Shown in pieces: positions 36,751 to 44,310 of a stretch of 64,000 bases of DNA. The notes beneath the pieces are model-generated. The model was given only the letters and a program-made list of their open reading frames with translations, was not told the DNA's origin and ran no database searches. Within the stretch, counting starts at the first letter, position 1. Each line of letters opens with the position of its first letter. This stretch comes from CAWDDG01 sp963801065. Its GTDB lineage: Bacteria; Actinomycetota; Actinomycetes; Jiangellales; Jiangellaceae. The position numbers and the translations under genes are program-made. Location of the stretch: NCBI GenBank assembly GCA_963801065.1, contig CAWDDG010000006.1, forward strand, positions 124,001 through 188,000. Reading direction: 5' to 3'.

Positions 36751-37617
36751 TCAGAGCAGGCCGAGGAGCGTTCTGGGCCCGACCACTCTCGCACCAGAGG
36801 CCTCGAGCTGGGACCGCAGCTCCCGGTCGGCGGTCACTGCGATGACGACATGCATGGGGTACTCCGTTGCCAAGCGCGACGCCGTGTCGGCGATCAGGGT
36901 ATCGCCGTCGCGGTCGGCTGCGAGCACGTGCACGCCGCGAGTGGACTCGACCACGCGTGCCTGGCCCTCGACCACAAGGCGCACGTCGGGCCACCACCGG
37001 TCGGCAGGAAGGTCGAAGGGCGCCGCGGGAACGCCCCCGGCGGCCAGCAGAGCGAGCGAGTCCCGCAGTCTCGCGTTCGCGCCCACCCGATCCCGCCACC
37101 ATCCGTCGGGCCGGGAGCCGACGACGTTGGCGGCGTCGACGACGAGGACGAGCCACCGGCCAAGCTGGGAGCGCAGCCGCGGCCAGGCGGCGGCGAAGGC
37201 CGGGTGCAGCGGCCGGCTCGGCACGTCGTCGGGAGCGACCCAGCGGATCTCGACGCTTTCCGGATCCGCGGCCCGACCCTCGAGCGGCCGCTCCGTGTGG
37301 CCAACGACGGTCGTGTACGACCACGGGCCGTGGTCCTCGACCCAGGCATGGGACGGTCGGACGGCCTCGGACGGCACCGCGGCCTCCTCGGCCGCCTCGC
37401 GCAGTGCGGTCTCGAGCGCGGTCTCGCGGGACGAGCGGGCGCCGCCGGGGAGAGCCCAGGTACCGCCCTGATGACTCCACGCTGCACGATGTTGCAGGAG
37501 AACCCGTCCGTCGGCGCCGACGAGCAGAAGCCCCGCGGCGCCGTAGCGGCCCCAGTGGCGCCGCCCGCACACGCAGTCGACCCAGCCGTCGCCGTCGGTC
37601 CGGTGCAGCTGGTTCAC
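36751..37617 (-). CDS. Nudix hydrolase fused to a NYN/PIN-like domain
   Basis: 288 residues from GTG 37617. There is an N-terminal CVCGRRHWG zinc-like stretch, then a Nudix domain with the box GGARSSRETALETALREAAEEAA (about 63-85, in which the last Gly is Ala). The C-terminal part (from about 155) reads LVLVVDAANVVGSRPDGWW, the NYN/PIN nuclease-like start with its Asp, and ends VVIAVTADRELRSQLEASGA. A nucleotide-cleaving domain joined to an RNase-like fold suggests RNA or nucleotide turnover. Its start overlaps the DUF6328 stop by 4 bp. Confidence 0.87.
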   Translation of the reverse strand: MNQLHRTDGDGWVDCVCGRRHWGRYGAAGLLLVGADGRVLLQHRAAWSHQGGTWALPGGARSSRETALETALREAAEEAAVPSEAVRPSHAWVEDHGPWSYTTVVGHTERPLEGRAADPESVEIRWVAPDDVPSRPLHPAFAAAWPRLRSQLGRWLVLVVDAANVVGSRPDGWWRDRVGANARLRDSLALLAAGGVPAAPFDLPADRWWPDVRLVVEGQARVVESTRGVHVLAADRDGDTLIADTASRLATEYPMHVVIAVTADRELRSQLEASGARVVGPRTLLGLL

Positions 37618-38111
37618 TTGTCGAGGTTCTCACGCACCCCGTCGGAGCTCTCCCGCACAACGATCGGCAGCACGTACCAGATGAGGACGAAGCAGGCGAG
37701 GACGCCAGCGACGATCACCACCGCGGAGGACCTGGCGAGCGCGGCGTCCAACGCCATGAAGACGCCGCCCGCCATCGCGAGCATGAGCAGGAACAGCCCG
37801 GCGTTGGCCATCTTGCTGGCGATGCTGACCATTCGACCACGCAGGCGCTGCCGGAACAGGAGTCGGTGGAACGGCACCGGTCCGATCAGCAACGCGGTGG
37901 CAAGAGCCGCGAGTGCCAACGTGACCGCGTAGACCCGGTGGGTCAGGTCGTCTGCCTGTCGGAACGCCTGGGTGAACGCGATGGTCAGCAGGAACGCGAA
38001 CAGTATCTGAGTGCCGGCTGTGCCGATCCGTAGTTCCTGGAGAAGCTCCAGCCACTGCCGATCGAGGCTTTCGGCCTCGCTCTCGTCCCGGGTGTAGTGC
38101 TCGTCCGCCAC
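37614..38111 (-). CDS. DUF6328 membrane protein
   Basis: 165 residues from GTG 38111. A polar N-terminus (DEHYTRDESEAESLDRQWLE) leads into ELLQELRIGTAGTQILFAFL, the DUF6328 hallmark, followed by four membrane helices (last LACFVLIWYVLPIVVR). Function unknown. The 4-bp overlap with the Nudix-NYN gene implies translational coupling of a membrane protein and a nucleotide/RNA enzyme. Confidence 0.85.
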   Translation of the reverse strand: MADEHYTRDESEAESLDRQWLELLQELRIGTAGTQILFAFLLTIAFTQAFRQADDLTHRVYAVTLALAALATALLIGPVPFHRLLFRQRLRGRMVSIASKMANAGLFLLMLAMAGGVFMALDAALARSSAVVIVAGVLACFVLIWYVLPIVVRESSDGVRENLDK

Positions 38112-38340
38112 GCCTGCGCGACCTCCCTCGTGAGCCCGTAGGACCCGGACGCTACCCGCCGGAGCACAATCGACACACAGCCGATGCACGACGACATCCC
38201 GATACGCATCGGCCTGACCAGCCCCGACGACGTCGGCGACGAGGTCGTCTACTTGTTGCGCCGGCGCACGACGAGAACGCGTAGCAGCGCCTCGCTGTTG
38301 GACAGTTGCCCGCCCCGGTTTGGTACAGTTTCACGCGCCG

Positions 38341-38365
38341 CGATGCTCCTGCATCGGTGGAGCAT
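38341..38365 (+). other. two mutually exclusive hairpins abutting tRNA-Leu
   Basis: CGATGC/GCATCG (38341-38346 with 38351-38356) and ATGCTCC/GGAGCAT (38343-38349 with 38359-38365) share bases and cannot form together. The second ends at the base before the tRNA. It could affect 5' processing, or be chance. Confidence 0.35.
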
Positions 38366-38449
38366 GTCCGGGTGGCGGAATAGGCAGACGCGCTAGCTTG
38401 AGGTGCTAGTCCCCGCAAGGGGGTGGGGGTTCAAGTCCCCCCTCGGACA
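38366..38449 (+). tRNA. tRNA-Leu(GAG)
   Basis: 84 nt including the discriminator A. The acceptor stem GTCCGGG pairs with CTCGGAC (38442-38448), with one G-U pair. The anticodon stem CTAGC/GCTAG encloses TTGAGGT, giving anticodon GAG at 38400-38402, which reads CUC and CUU. A long variable arm (CCCC..GGGG) marks it as a class II leucine tRNA. The T arm is GGGGG-TTCAAGT-CCCCC. CCA is not encoded. A TACAGT at 38325-38330 could be the -10. Confidence 0.95.
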
Positions 38450-38624
38450 CACATCGCACGACACGAAGCCGCAGGTCACCGGCCTGCTGCTCTTGTGATT
38501 CAGGTGTCCGAAGGCCGACTGGTCACACAGTGGTCACAAGTCCTGAAACGGCTCGGCGCTCCGGCACTCTCACGCGCCCGACTGCACGCCGAGGATCAGT
38601 GCCGCGACCCGGTGCGGACGGGGC

Positions 38625-38642
38625 TGACAACGACCGTTGTCA
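38625..38642. promoter_or_regulatory. 18-bp perfect palindrome upstream of the toxin-antitoxin module
   Basis: TGACAACG-AC-CGTTGTCA is an ideal dimer-binding site in form. It is about 85 bp upstream of the antitoxin -35, too far for classical autorepression, so its regulator is unknown. Confidence 0.35.
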
Positions 38643-38727
38643 CCTTGGATGCCAGACGAGTACGAGCTGCCGAAGATCTTTTCGTATCCTCAAGTGATCG
38701 CGCCGGGTTGTTCCACCGCCAGGGCAA

Positions 38728-38756
38728 TTGACGCTGTAACCGCGGTTTCGTACAAT
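38728..38756 (+). promoter_or_regulatory. leaderless sigma70-type promoter of the toxin-antitoxin module
   Basis: -35 TTGACG (38728-38733), a 17-nt spacer and -10 TACAAT (38751-38756) form a near-consensus promoter. The -10 ends 6 nt before ATG 38763, so the mRNA should start at the codon itself. Confidence 0.8.
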
Positions 38757-38762
38757 GGGTGC

Positions 38763-39011
38763 ATGAGCGACATGACGGCGACCGACGCGCGGGAGCGGTT
38801 CTCCGAGGCCCTTGCAGCGTCAAGCCGCGAGCCGGTGTTCATCACCCGCCACGGCAAGCGCGTTGCTGCGCTCGTCACCGCTGAGTTCTACGACCGCGCG
38901 ATCGAAGCGCTCGAGGATGCCGAGGACGTCGCCGCCGCCCGCGCGGCTCTCGACGAGGACGGACCCTCGATTCCTTGGGAGGTCGTGAAGGCTGACCTCG
39001 GTCTGGCGTGA
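38763..39011 (+). CDS. Phd/YefM family antitoxin
   Basis: 82 residues. The N-terminal Phd/YefM DNA-binding fold reads MTATDARERFSEALAASSRE, followed by PVFITRHGKRVAALVTAEFY. The acidic C-terminus (EDAEDVAAARAALDEDGPSI) would wrap the toxin. It starts leaderless at ATG 38763 and overlaps the toxin gene by 4 bp. It is expected to autoregulate the operon. Position 300 bp after a tRNA is typical of acquired modules. Confidence 0.9.
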   Translation: MSDMTATDARERFSEALAASSREPVFITRHGKRVAALVTAEFYDRAIEALEDAEDVAAARAALDEDGPSIPWEVVKADLGLA

Positions 39012-39274
39012 CCTACCGGGTCGAGTTCCGGCCGGCAGCGGCGCGCGAGCTCCGCAAGCTCGACAGATCCGCGCGAGACCGGATCGCCAAGGTCGTGGCC
39101 CTCCTGGCCGAGGAACCGCGACCGCCGGCAGCGAAGATGCTCACCGGCGACGACGCGCCACGGCTGTGGCGGGTGCGCTCTGGTGACTACCGGGTCATCT
39201 ACAGCATCGAGGACGACGTGCTGCTGGTGCTCGTCATCAACGTCCGGCACCGTCGCGAGGCATACGGCCGCTGA
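39008..39274 (+). CDS. RelE/ParE family toxin
   Basis: 88 residues from GTG 39008. RelE features are YRVEFRPAAARELRKLDRSA, KMLTGDDAPRLWRVRSGDYR and VIYSIEDDVLLVLVINVRHRREAY. The conserved Arg in WRVRSGDYRV and the basic C-terminus RHRREAYGR fit ribosome-dependent mRNA interferases. It is translationally coupled to the antitoxin. The broken haloperoxidase begins 37 bp later. Confidence 0.9.
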   Translation: MTYRVEFRPAAARELRKLDRSARDRIAKVVALLAEEPRPPAAKMLTGDDAPRLWRVRSGDYRVIYSIEDDVLLVLVINVRHRREAYGR

Positions 39275-39311
39275 GACCCGACCAAGATCGCCAGATTGGT
39301 CACAGGTCATA

Positions 39312-40621
39312 GTGGCGTTGGCTCCGCTCGGCGGTGTCGGCGCGTCGGCCGCGCCACCACCCGCTGCGACGGACGCCACCGCAGTCACGCATTGGAACCG
39401 GATCGCGACGAGCACACTCGTCGCCTTCCCCGCGCCGGCGGGCAGAGCACCGAATGCGCTTCAGATCAACTTGGGGATGGTCCAGGGCGCGGTGTACGAC
39501 GCGGTCAACGCGATCACGCCGAAGCATCACCGGCCGCATCTCCTCGAGCGGCGTTTCTCCGGTAGCGCCTCGGGGGAGGCGGCTGTCGCCACCGCGGCGT
39601 ACCGCGTTCTCACCCACATCGTCTCGACCGTACCCGCGAGTATCGCGTTCCCGAACCTGGGAACCCTGCTGCAGACGCTCGCAACGCAATACGATGCGTC
39701 ACTCGCGGCGATACCCGAGACGTCGTTCAAACGGCAGGGGATCGACGCAGGGAACGCCGCCGCCGACGCAATGATTGCCGCACGGGAGGGCGACGGACGG
39801 TTCGGGCCGTCGCAGTGGGTGCCGAACCCGACGCCCGGGCACTGGGACCCGGTGGCGCCGAACGGGACGGTGGTGCAAGATCCGGCTCCGTGGGTGGGCG
39901 GCGTCAAGCCGTTCCTGATGCAGAGCTCGTCGCAGTTCCGCAGCGCCGGTCCTAACACCCTGACAAGCGGCGCCTACACAGCAGACTTCAACGAGGTCAA
40001 GGCGCTCGGCGGCGACGGGGTGGTGACACCGTCGGCCCGCACGGCGACCCAGACGCACAACGCGATCTTCTGGCAGAGCGCCGGAGGCCCGGCTCTGTCG
40101 TGGAGTGGCGTCGCGCGGAACCTGGCCGAGGACCCGGCCATGGGGCTCGATCTCGCCGACAGTGCGCGTCTGCTGGCGATGATGAACCTGAGCGGCGCGG
40201 ACGCGGCGATCAACTGCTGGAACGACAAGTACCACTTCGACTTCTGGCGGCCGTTTCAGGCGATCCGCAACGCTGCAGCGGACGGCAACCCTGATACTTC
40301 GCCCGACCTGACGTGGACGCCGCTCCTCTCGGCGCCCTATCCCGACCACACGTCCGGGCACATGTGCCCGACGGCGCACATCTCCGGACGCTCCAGACGT
40401 TCTTCGGCACGGACGTGATGCACTACGGCGTCACGAGCAGCCAGTTCGGTGGGGAGACGCGGTTCTTCGACCGGTTCTCGCAGCCACTCGAGGAGATCGT
40501 CGAGGCCCACATCTGGGCGGGCTTGCACTTCCGCACCGCCGACGTTCAGGGGCGTGACCTCGGCATCAACGTGGCCAATTTCATGATCGACAACTACTTC
40601 CAGCCGGTGGGCAGCCACTGA
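39312..40621 (+). pseudogene. vanadium-dependent haloperoxidase/PAP2-like protein, 5' truncated and frameshifted
   Basis: The reading frame starts within a signal peptide: VALAPLGGVGASAAPPPAA lacks the basic N-region, so the 5' end seems lost. Family motifs follow: VTHWNRIATSTLVAF, QGAVYDAVNAI, then the vanadate site KYHFDFWRPFQAIR (Lys and Arg) and YPDHTSGHMC (His). At about 40369 one base is missing after HMC. The protein resumes one frame over with GAHLRTLQTFFGTDVM and ends EIVEAHIWAGLHFRTADVQG. Such enzymes are exported. The double damage suggests a pseudogene, though the frameshift alone could be an assembly error. Confidence 0.8.
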
Positions 40622-40651
40622 CCCGCAATCGGCGGTCACCGGCGGCTTAAC

Positions 40652-40681
40652 TGACAAGGCCCGCGAAAGCGGGCCTTGTCA
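40652..40681 (+). terminator. perfect 13-bp stem, GAAA tetraloop terminator
   Basis: TGACAAGGCCCGC (40652-40664), loop GAAA and GCGGGCCTTGTCA (40669-40681) form a perfect hairpin 30 nt after the haloperoxidase stop. It is the strongest terminator in the window, without a U tract. Confidence 0.85.
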
Positions 40682-40701
40682 GGTCTCGACTCGTCCACGG
40701 C

Positions 40702-40905
40702 TCGTACCACACCGTCGACTCGTCGGAGGACGTCATCGCGTGTGTCCGCACCGGTGTGCTCGCGCCGCGGGACGGGCCCCGGTATGTGGCAGCGCTGGAT
40801 GTGGGCACCCGCGGGACTTGTGCGCGCTGGCGGTGGCGCACGCCGAGCTGACGCCACGGGCAGAACAGTTGTCGACCTGCACCTGACCCGCGGCTCGGCG
40901 GGGGT
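40702..40905 (+). pseudogene. probable phage terminase large-subunit fragment
   Basis: Three frames must be joined. Frame one reads VDSSEDVIACVRTGVLAPRD, then GPRYVAALDVGTRG (stop at 40849). Frame two takes over at 40815 with DLCALAVAHAELT. Frame three continues from 40847 with ADATGRTVVDLHLTRGS. The joined order xVxAC...GxRYVAALDVGxxxDxxALAVAHAE...RxVVDxxxxxRGS is the nuclease-domain pattern of phage terminases. At least two indels and no start make it a relic. Identification is by motif order only. Confidence 0.45.
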
Positions 40906-41132
40906 CTTGCTGCTCGGCGTCGCGCTGCGGCACGAGCGAGAACTGTTGGGCACCTATTGGCAACTGCATCGCAGAGGAGGCGACCGGCGGACCGGCCGCA
41001 GCCAGGCGTCGCCGAGTTTTGCGGACCAGAAGGGTCTGGGCATCGCCGGCATCGCCATGTTTCTCGGCTCCTCCCGCTGCTCGTGATGATCGTGATCGTG
41101 TTTATGTGAAGCCAGCCGGCTTCCAAGACCCT
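40906..41132. other. no recognisable gene
   Basis: An open frame continues to 41086 (ERELLGTYWQLHRRGG... to FLGSSRCS) without any family resemblance. A small GAAGCC/GGCTTC hairpin lies at 41108-41123. I treat it as decayed mobile DNA following the terminase fragment. Confidence 0.4.
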
Positions 41133-41348
41133 TCAGCCCTCATCGACCAGTAAGAACTCGACCTCGTTCCACTCCAAGCGCCAGACGGCGTGCGGGCGAC
41201 GCGGATGGTCGCACGTTCGGCAGGCTGCGCCGAGGTCACTACGCGGCTTCTGGATGGCGCCGCTCAGACACCACGCGCGAAAATAGGTTATGGCACGACC
41301 TTGACCCATTGATTGCGCCGGGTCTACCTTCCCGATCAAGTTCGGCAC
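41133..41348 (-). CDS. small hypothetical protein with a Cys-rich C-terminal half
   Basis: 71 residues at most. The second half reads LGAACRTCDHPRRPHAVWRL, then EWNEVEFLLVDEG, with a CxxC and several aromatic residues, and looks like real protein. The first 25 residues look non-coding and no ribosome site precedes the ATG, so the true start may be internal or absent. It is divergent from the permease gene and lies over its promoter. I do not recognise it. Confidence 0.35.
   Translation of the reverse strand: MPNLIGKVDPAQSMGQGRAITYFRAWCLSGAIQKPRSDLGAACRTCDHPRRPHAVWRLEWNEVEFLLVDEG
41301..41328 (+). promoter_or_regulatory. promoter of the amine-utilisation operon
   Basis: -35 TTGACC (41301-41306), a 16-nt spacer and -10 TCTACC (41323-41328), about 46 nt before the permease ATG 41375, which has GGGAG 8 nt upstream. 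No TGGTnnnACCA-type GntR box is evident nearby. Confidence 0.55.
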
Positions 41349-41374
41349 CCGTTGATCGAGACCGGGAGACTCTC

Positions 41375-42907
41375 ATGGCCGGCACACCGCAGTCCGTCAC
41401 CTACCGCGAGGCCGATCAGAACTACTTCGCCAGACGCACCCTGCGCCGACACGCGGGCGTGTGGTCGCTCTGGGCCCTGGGGGTGGCTGCCGTCATCTCC
41501 GGCGACTTCTTCGGCTGGAACTTCGGGCTCGAGTTCGGCTTCGGCGGACTCCTGGTGGCCACCGTCGTGATCACCGTGATGTACCTGGGCATGTGCTACT
41601 CGATCGCCGAGATGTCGCCTGCCATGCCGCATACCGGCGGTGCGTACTCGTTCGGACGCAACGCGATGGGTCCGTGGGGAGGATTCATCACCGGAGTCGC
41701 GGAGAGCATCGAGTACATCGTGACGCCGGCCGTCATCGTGGTCGGCATCGGTGGCTACATGGGCAGCATCGTCAACGACCTGTTCAGCTGGGATATCGCA
41801 CAGCCACTGTGGTGGCTGATCTTCTATGCGATCTTCGTCGGTCTCAACGTCCTGGGCATCGAGGCCACGTTCCGGTTCTCCGTGTTCATCTGCCTGGCTG
41901 CGTTGGGCATCCTCGCCGTGTTCTGGATCGGCGCGTTGACGAAGCTCGACTTCCAGACCTACGCGATCGACGCGGGCGGAGGGTGGTTCCCGGACGGCGT
42001 CTCCGGCGTCTTCTACGCGATCCCGTTCGCCATCTGGTTCTACCTGGCGATCGAGGAGCTCCCACTGGCGGCCGAGGAGTCTCACGACCCGAAGCGCGAC
42101 ATCCCACGTGGCACGCTTTACGGCCTGTTCACGCTGATCGTGGCGGCCTTCCTCACACTGTTCCTCAGCGCCGGGATCGCGCCTGGCGCCGCCGAGGTCG
42201 GTGCATCGGCGGAGCCGCTGTTCCTGGGCTTCCAGACCATCTTCGGCGACGGCACTGCGGCGTCGCTGCTCTCGCTGGTCGCGGTCACCGGCCTGGTGGC
42301 CAGCTTCCACACCATCATCTTCGCCTACGGCCGCAACATCTTCTCGTTGTCGCGCGCCGGCTACTTCCCCCACGCGCTCTCGGTCACGAACGGCAGGCGG
42401 CAGACCCCGCATGTCGCGCTGATCTCCGGTGCCGTGATCGGTTACGCGCTGGCCTGGATCCTGTACGAGTACGGCGGCGGGAGTGTGGGCGCGGCGCTGC
42501 TCACGATGGCGGTCTTCGGCGCCGTCATCTCCTACGTCATGCAGATGGTGTCGTTCGTCCTGCTGCGACGGAACCAGCCGCACATCGCGCGGCCCTACCG
42601 CAGCCCGCTCGGCACGACCGGCGCCATCGTTGCCGGCGTCATCGCGGCCGTGTCGCTGGTCTCACTCTTCTTCAACGCGGACTACCGGCCAGGGGTCATC
42701 GGCGTCGCCATCTGGTTCGTGGCTGCGATCGCGTACTTCGCGCTCGTGGGCCGGCACCGACTGGTGCTCTCGCCGGAGGAGGAGTTCGCCATGACACGCG
42801 GCGAGCACGGTGACCCGGAGGCGGAGGGGTACGGCACGACCCACGTCTCCGACCTCGTGGACCAGGGTGCCGATGTCACCGTCGACCCGGAGCCGGCCGG
42901 GTCCTGA
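41375..42907 (+). CDS. APC-family amine permease, ethanolamine-permease type
   Basis: 510 residues with about 12 helices. It begins RRHAGVWSLWALGVAAVISG then DFFGWNFGL, the pattern of ethanolamine permeases of the APC superfamily. Later motifs are EMSPAMPHTGGAYSFGRNAM, FAIWFYLAIEELPLAAEESH (gating helix) and the AYGRNIFSLSRAGYFP loop. The hydrophilic C-terminal 50 residues are acidic. It is the first gene of a six-gene operon and its stop overlaps the synthetase start by one base. Polyamine or isopropylamine uptake cannot be excluded. Confidence 0.85.
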   Translation: MAGTPQSVTYREADQNYFARRTLRRHAGVWSLWALGVAAVISGDFFGWNFGLEFGFGGLLVATVVITVMYLGMCYSIAEMSPAMPHTGGAYSFGRNAMGPWGGFITGVAESIEYIVTPAVIVVGIGGYMGSIVNDLFSWDIAQPLWWLIFYAIFVGLNVLGIEATFRFSVFICLAALGILAVFWIGALTKLDFQTYAIDAGGGWFPDGVSGVFYAIPFAIWFYLAIEELPLAAEESHDPKRDIPRGTLYGLFTLIVAAFLTLFLSAGIAPGAAEVGASAEPLFLGFQTIFGDGTAASLLSLVAVTGLVASFHTIIFAYGRNIFSLSRAGYFPHALSVTNGRRQTPHVALISGAVIGYALAWILYEYGGGSVGAALLTMAVFGAVISYVMQMVSFVLLRRNQPHIARPYRSPLGTTGAIVAGVIAAVSLVSLFFNADYRPGVIGVAIWFVAAIAYFALVGRHRLVLSPEEEFAMTRGEHGDPEAEGYGTTHVSDLVDQGADVTVDPEPAGS

Positions 42908-44310
42908 TGGGGCAGCCGCCAGTCGATCCCGAGCCGGGAGGGCAGGCCCGGGGGATGCTCGACGTCGCGGCACTGCGGGCGTCGGTGGAGTCGGGTGAGG
43001 TCGACACCGTCCTCACCTGCTTCACCGACATGCAGGGCAGGCTGATGGGCAAGCGTGTCGACGGGGACTTCTTCTGCGAGGAGGTCGTCGGGCACGGGGT
43101 CGAGGCCTGCGACTACCTGCTCGCGCTCGACATGGAGATGGATCCGGTCCCCGGCTACCAGTTGGCCAACTGGGAGGAGGGCTACGGCGACCTTCGCCTG
43201 CAGCCGGACCTGTCGACGCTGCGGCGCATCCCCTGGCTCGACCGCACCGCGCTCGTGCTGTGTGACGTCGCGTTCGAGGACGGCTCGCCGGTGCCGGCAT
43301 CACCGCGACAGGTGCTCCTGCGGCAGGTGCAGCGGGCCCGGGGGCTCGGCTTCGAGCCGATGATCGGATCGGAGCTGGAGTTCTACCTGTTCCGCGACAC
43401 GTACGCCGGTGCCCGGGACAAGCACTATCGCGACCTGAAGCCCTCGATCCCGTACATCCTCGACTACCACGTGCTGGCCACGACGATGGACGAGGACTAC
43501 GTGGGGGCGCTGCGCCGCGGCATGAAGGGCGCCGGGCTGCCTGTCGAGTTCTCCAAGGGCGAGGCGTGGCACGGTCAGCACGAGCTGAACTTCAGGTATG
43601 CCGACGCCGTCACGATGGCCGACCGGCACGTGATCTACAAGAACGGCGCCAAGGAGATCGCCCACCAACAGGGGAAGGCCGTCACGTTCATGGCCAAGCC
43701 CGCGCACGACTGGATCGGCAGCTCATGCCACATCCATTCGAGCCTCTGGGCGCCGGACGGCAGCCGCAGCCTCTTCCCGGCGGGGGGTGGCGGTGAGCCC
43801 AGCGAGCTGTTCGGCAAGTACCTCGCTGGGCTCACCGCCGTGATGCGTGACCTGACGGTGTTCATCGCACCGAACGTCAACTCCTACAAGCGGTTCGCCA
43901 GCGAGAGCTGGGCGCCGACGACGATGGCCGTGGGCCGCGACAACCGGACCTGCGGGTTCCGGCTGGTCGGACGTGGCGACGGCCTGCGGGTCGAGTGCCG
44001 GATCCCCGGGGCCGACGCCAACCCGTACCTCGCCTTCGCGGCGATCATCGCGGCCGGGCTGCACGGCATCGAGAACGACCTGCCCGCGCCGCCGGTGTTC
44101 GCCGGCAACGCCTACGCCGACGACGAGCTGCCTCGGGTTCCGGCCACGCTCCGTGAGGCCATCGTCGCGCTGGAGACGTCCAAGCTGGCGCGGACCGCGT
44201 TCGGCGACGACGTGGTCGACCACTACCTCACCTATGCCCGCACGGAGCAGCGTCTCTTCGACCAGGTCGTCACCTGCTACGAGCGTGAGCGGTTGTTCGA
44301 GCAGACATGA
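42907..44310 (+). CDS. glutamine-synthetase-like gamma-glutamylamine (ethanolamide) synthetase
   Basis: 467 residues. It has the GS fold: N-terminal beta-grasp (TCFTDMQGRLMGKRVDGDFF), catalytic-domain metal ligands in GSELEFYLF and GQHELNFRYADAV, ATP-site SSCHIHSSLW in place of NGSGMHxH, then NSYKRF and ECRIPGADANPYLA. These shifts are typical of GlnA-like enzymes such as PuuA, IpuC and GlnA4, which ligate glutamate to an amine rather than ammonia. The adjacent permease favours ethanolamine. The next gene overlaps by 4 bp. Substrate is inference. Confidence 0.85.
   Translation: MGQPPVDPEPGGQARGMLDVAALRASVESGEVDTVLTCFTDMQGRLMGKRVDGDFFCEEVVGHGVEACDYLLALDMEMDPVPGYQLANWEEGYGDLRLQPDLSTLRRIPWLDRTALVLCDVAFEDGSPVPASPRQVLLRQVQRARGLGFEPMIGSELEFYLFRDTYAGARDKHYRDLKPSIPYILDYHVLATTMDEDYVGALRRGMKGAGLPVEFSKGEAWHGQHELNFRYADAVTMADRHVIYKNGAKEIAHQQGKAVTFMAKPAHDWIGSSCHIHSSLWAPDGSRSLFPAGGGGEPSELFGKYLAGLTAVMRDLTVFIAPNVNSYKRFASESWAPTTMAVGRDNRTCGFRLVGRGDGLRVECRIPGADANPYLAFAAIIAAGLHGIENDLPAPPVFAGNAYADDELPRVPATLREAIVALETSKLARTAFGDDVVDHYLTYARTEQRLFDQVVTCYERERLFEQT

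Larger units (their letters stand above)
38450..38762. other. intergenic stretch after the tRNA, probable decayed DNA
   Basis: 313 bp with no gene I can support. It holds two TGGTCACA words (38519-38540 region), a perfect 8-bp-arm palindrome TGACAACG-AC-CGTTGTCA (38625-38642), and the promoter of the antitoxin. Open frames here run into the tRNA and are not credible. Confidence 0.5.

Noticed and set aside
38184..38731. Open frames of 70 and 102 codons around tRNA-Leu
   Set aside because: Both run through the mature tRNA and have no ribosome site or protein resemblance.
38510..39305. TGGTCACA words as attachment-site or integrase arm repeats
   Set aside because: Three 8-mers in 800 bp of GC-rich DNA are too short and irregular to support an att or arm-site claim.
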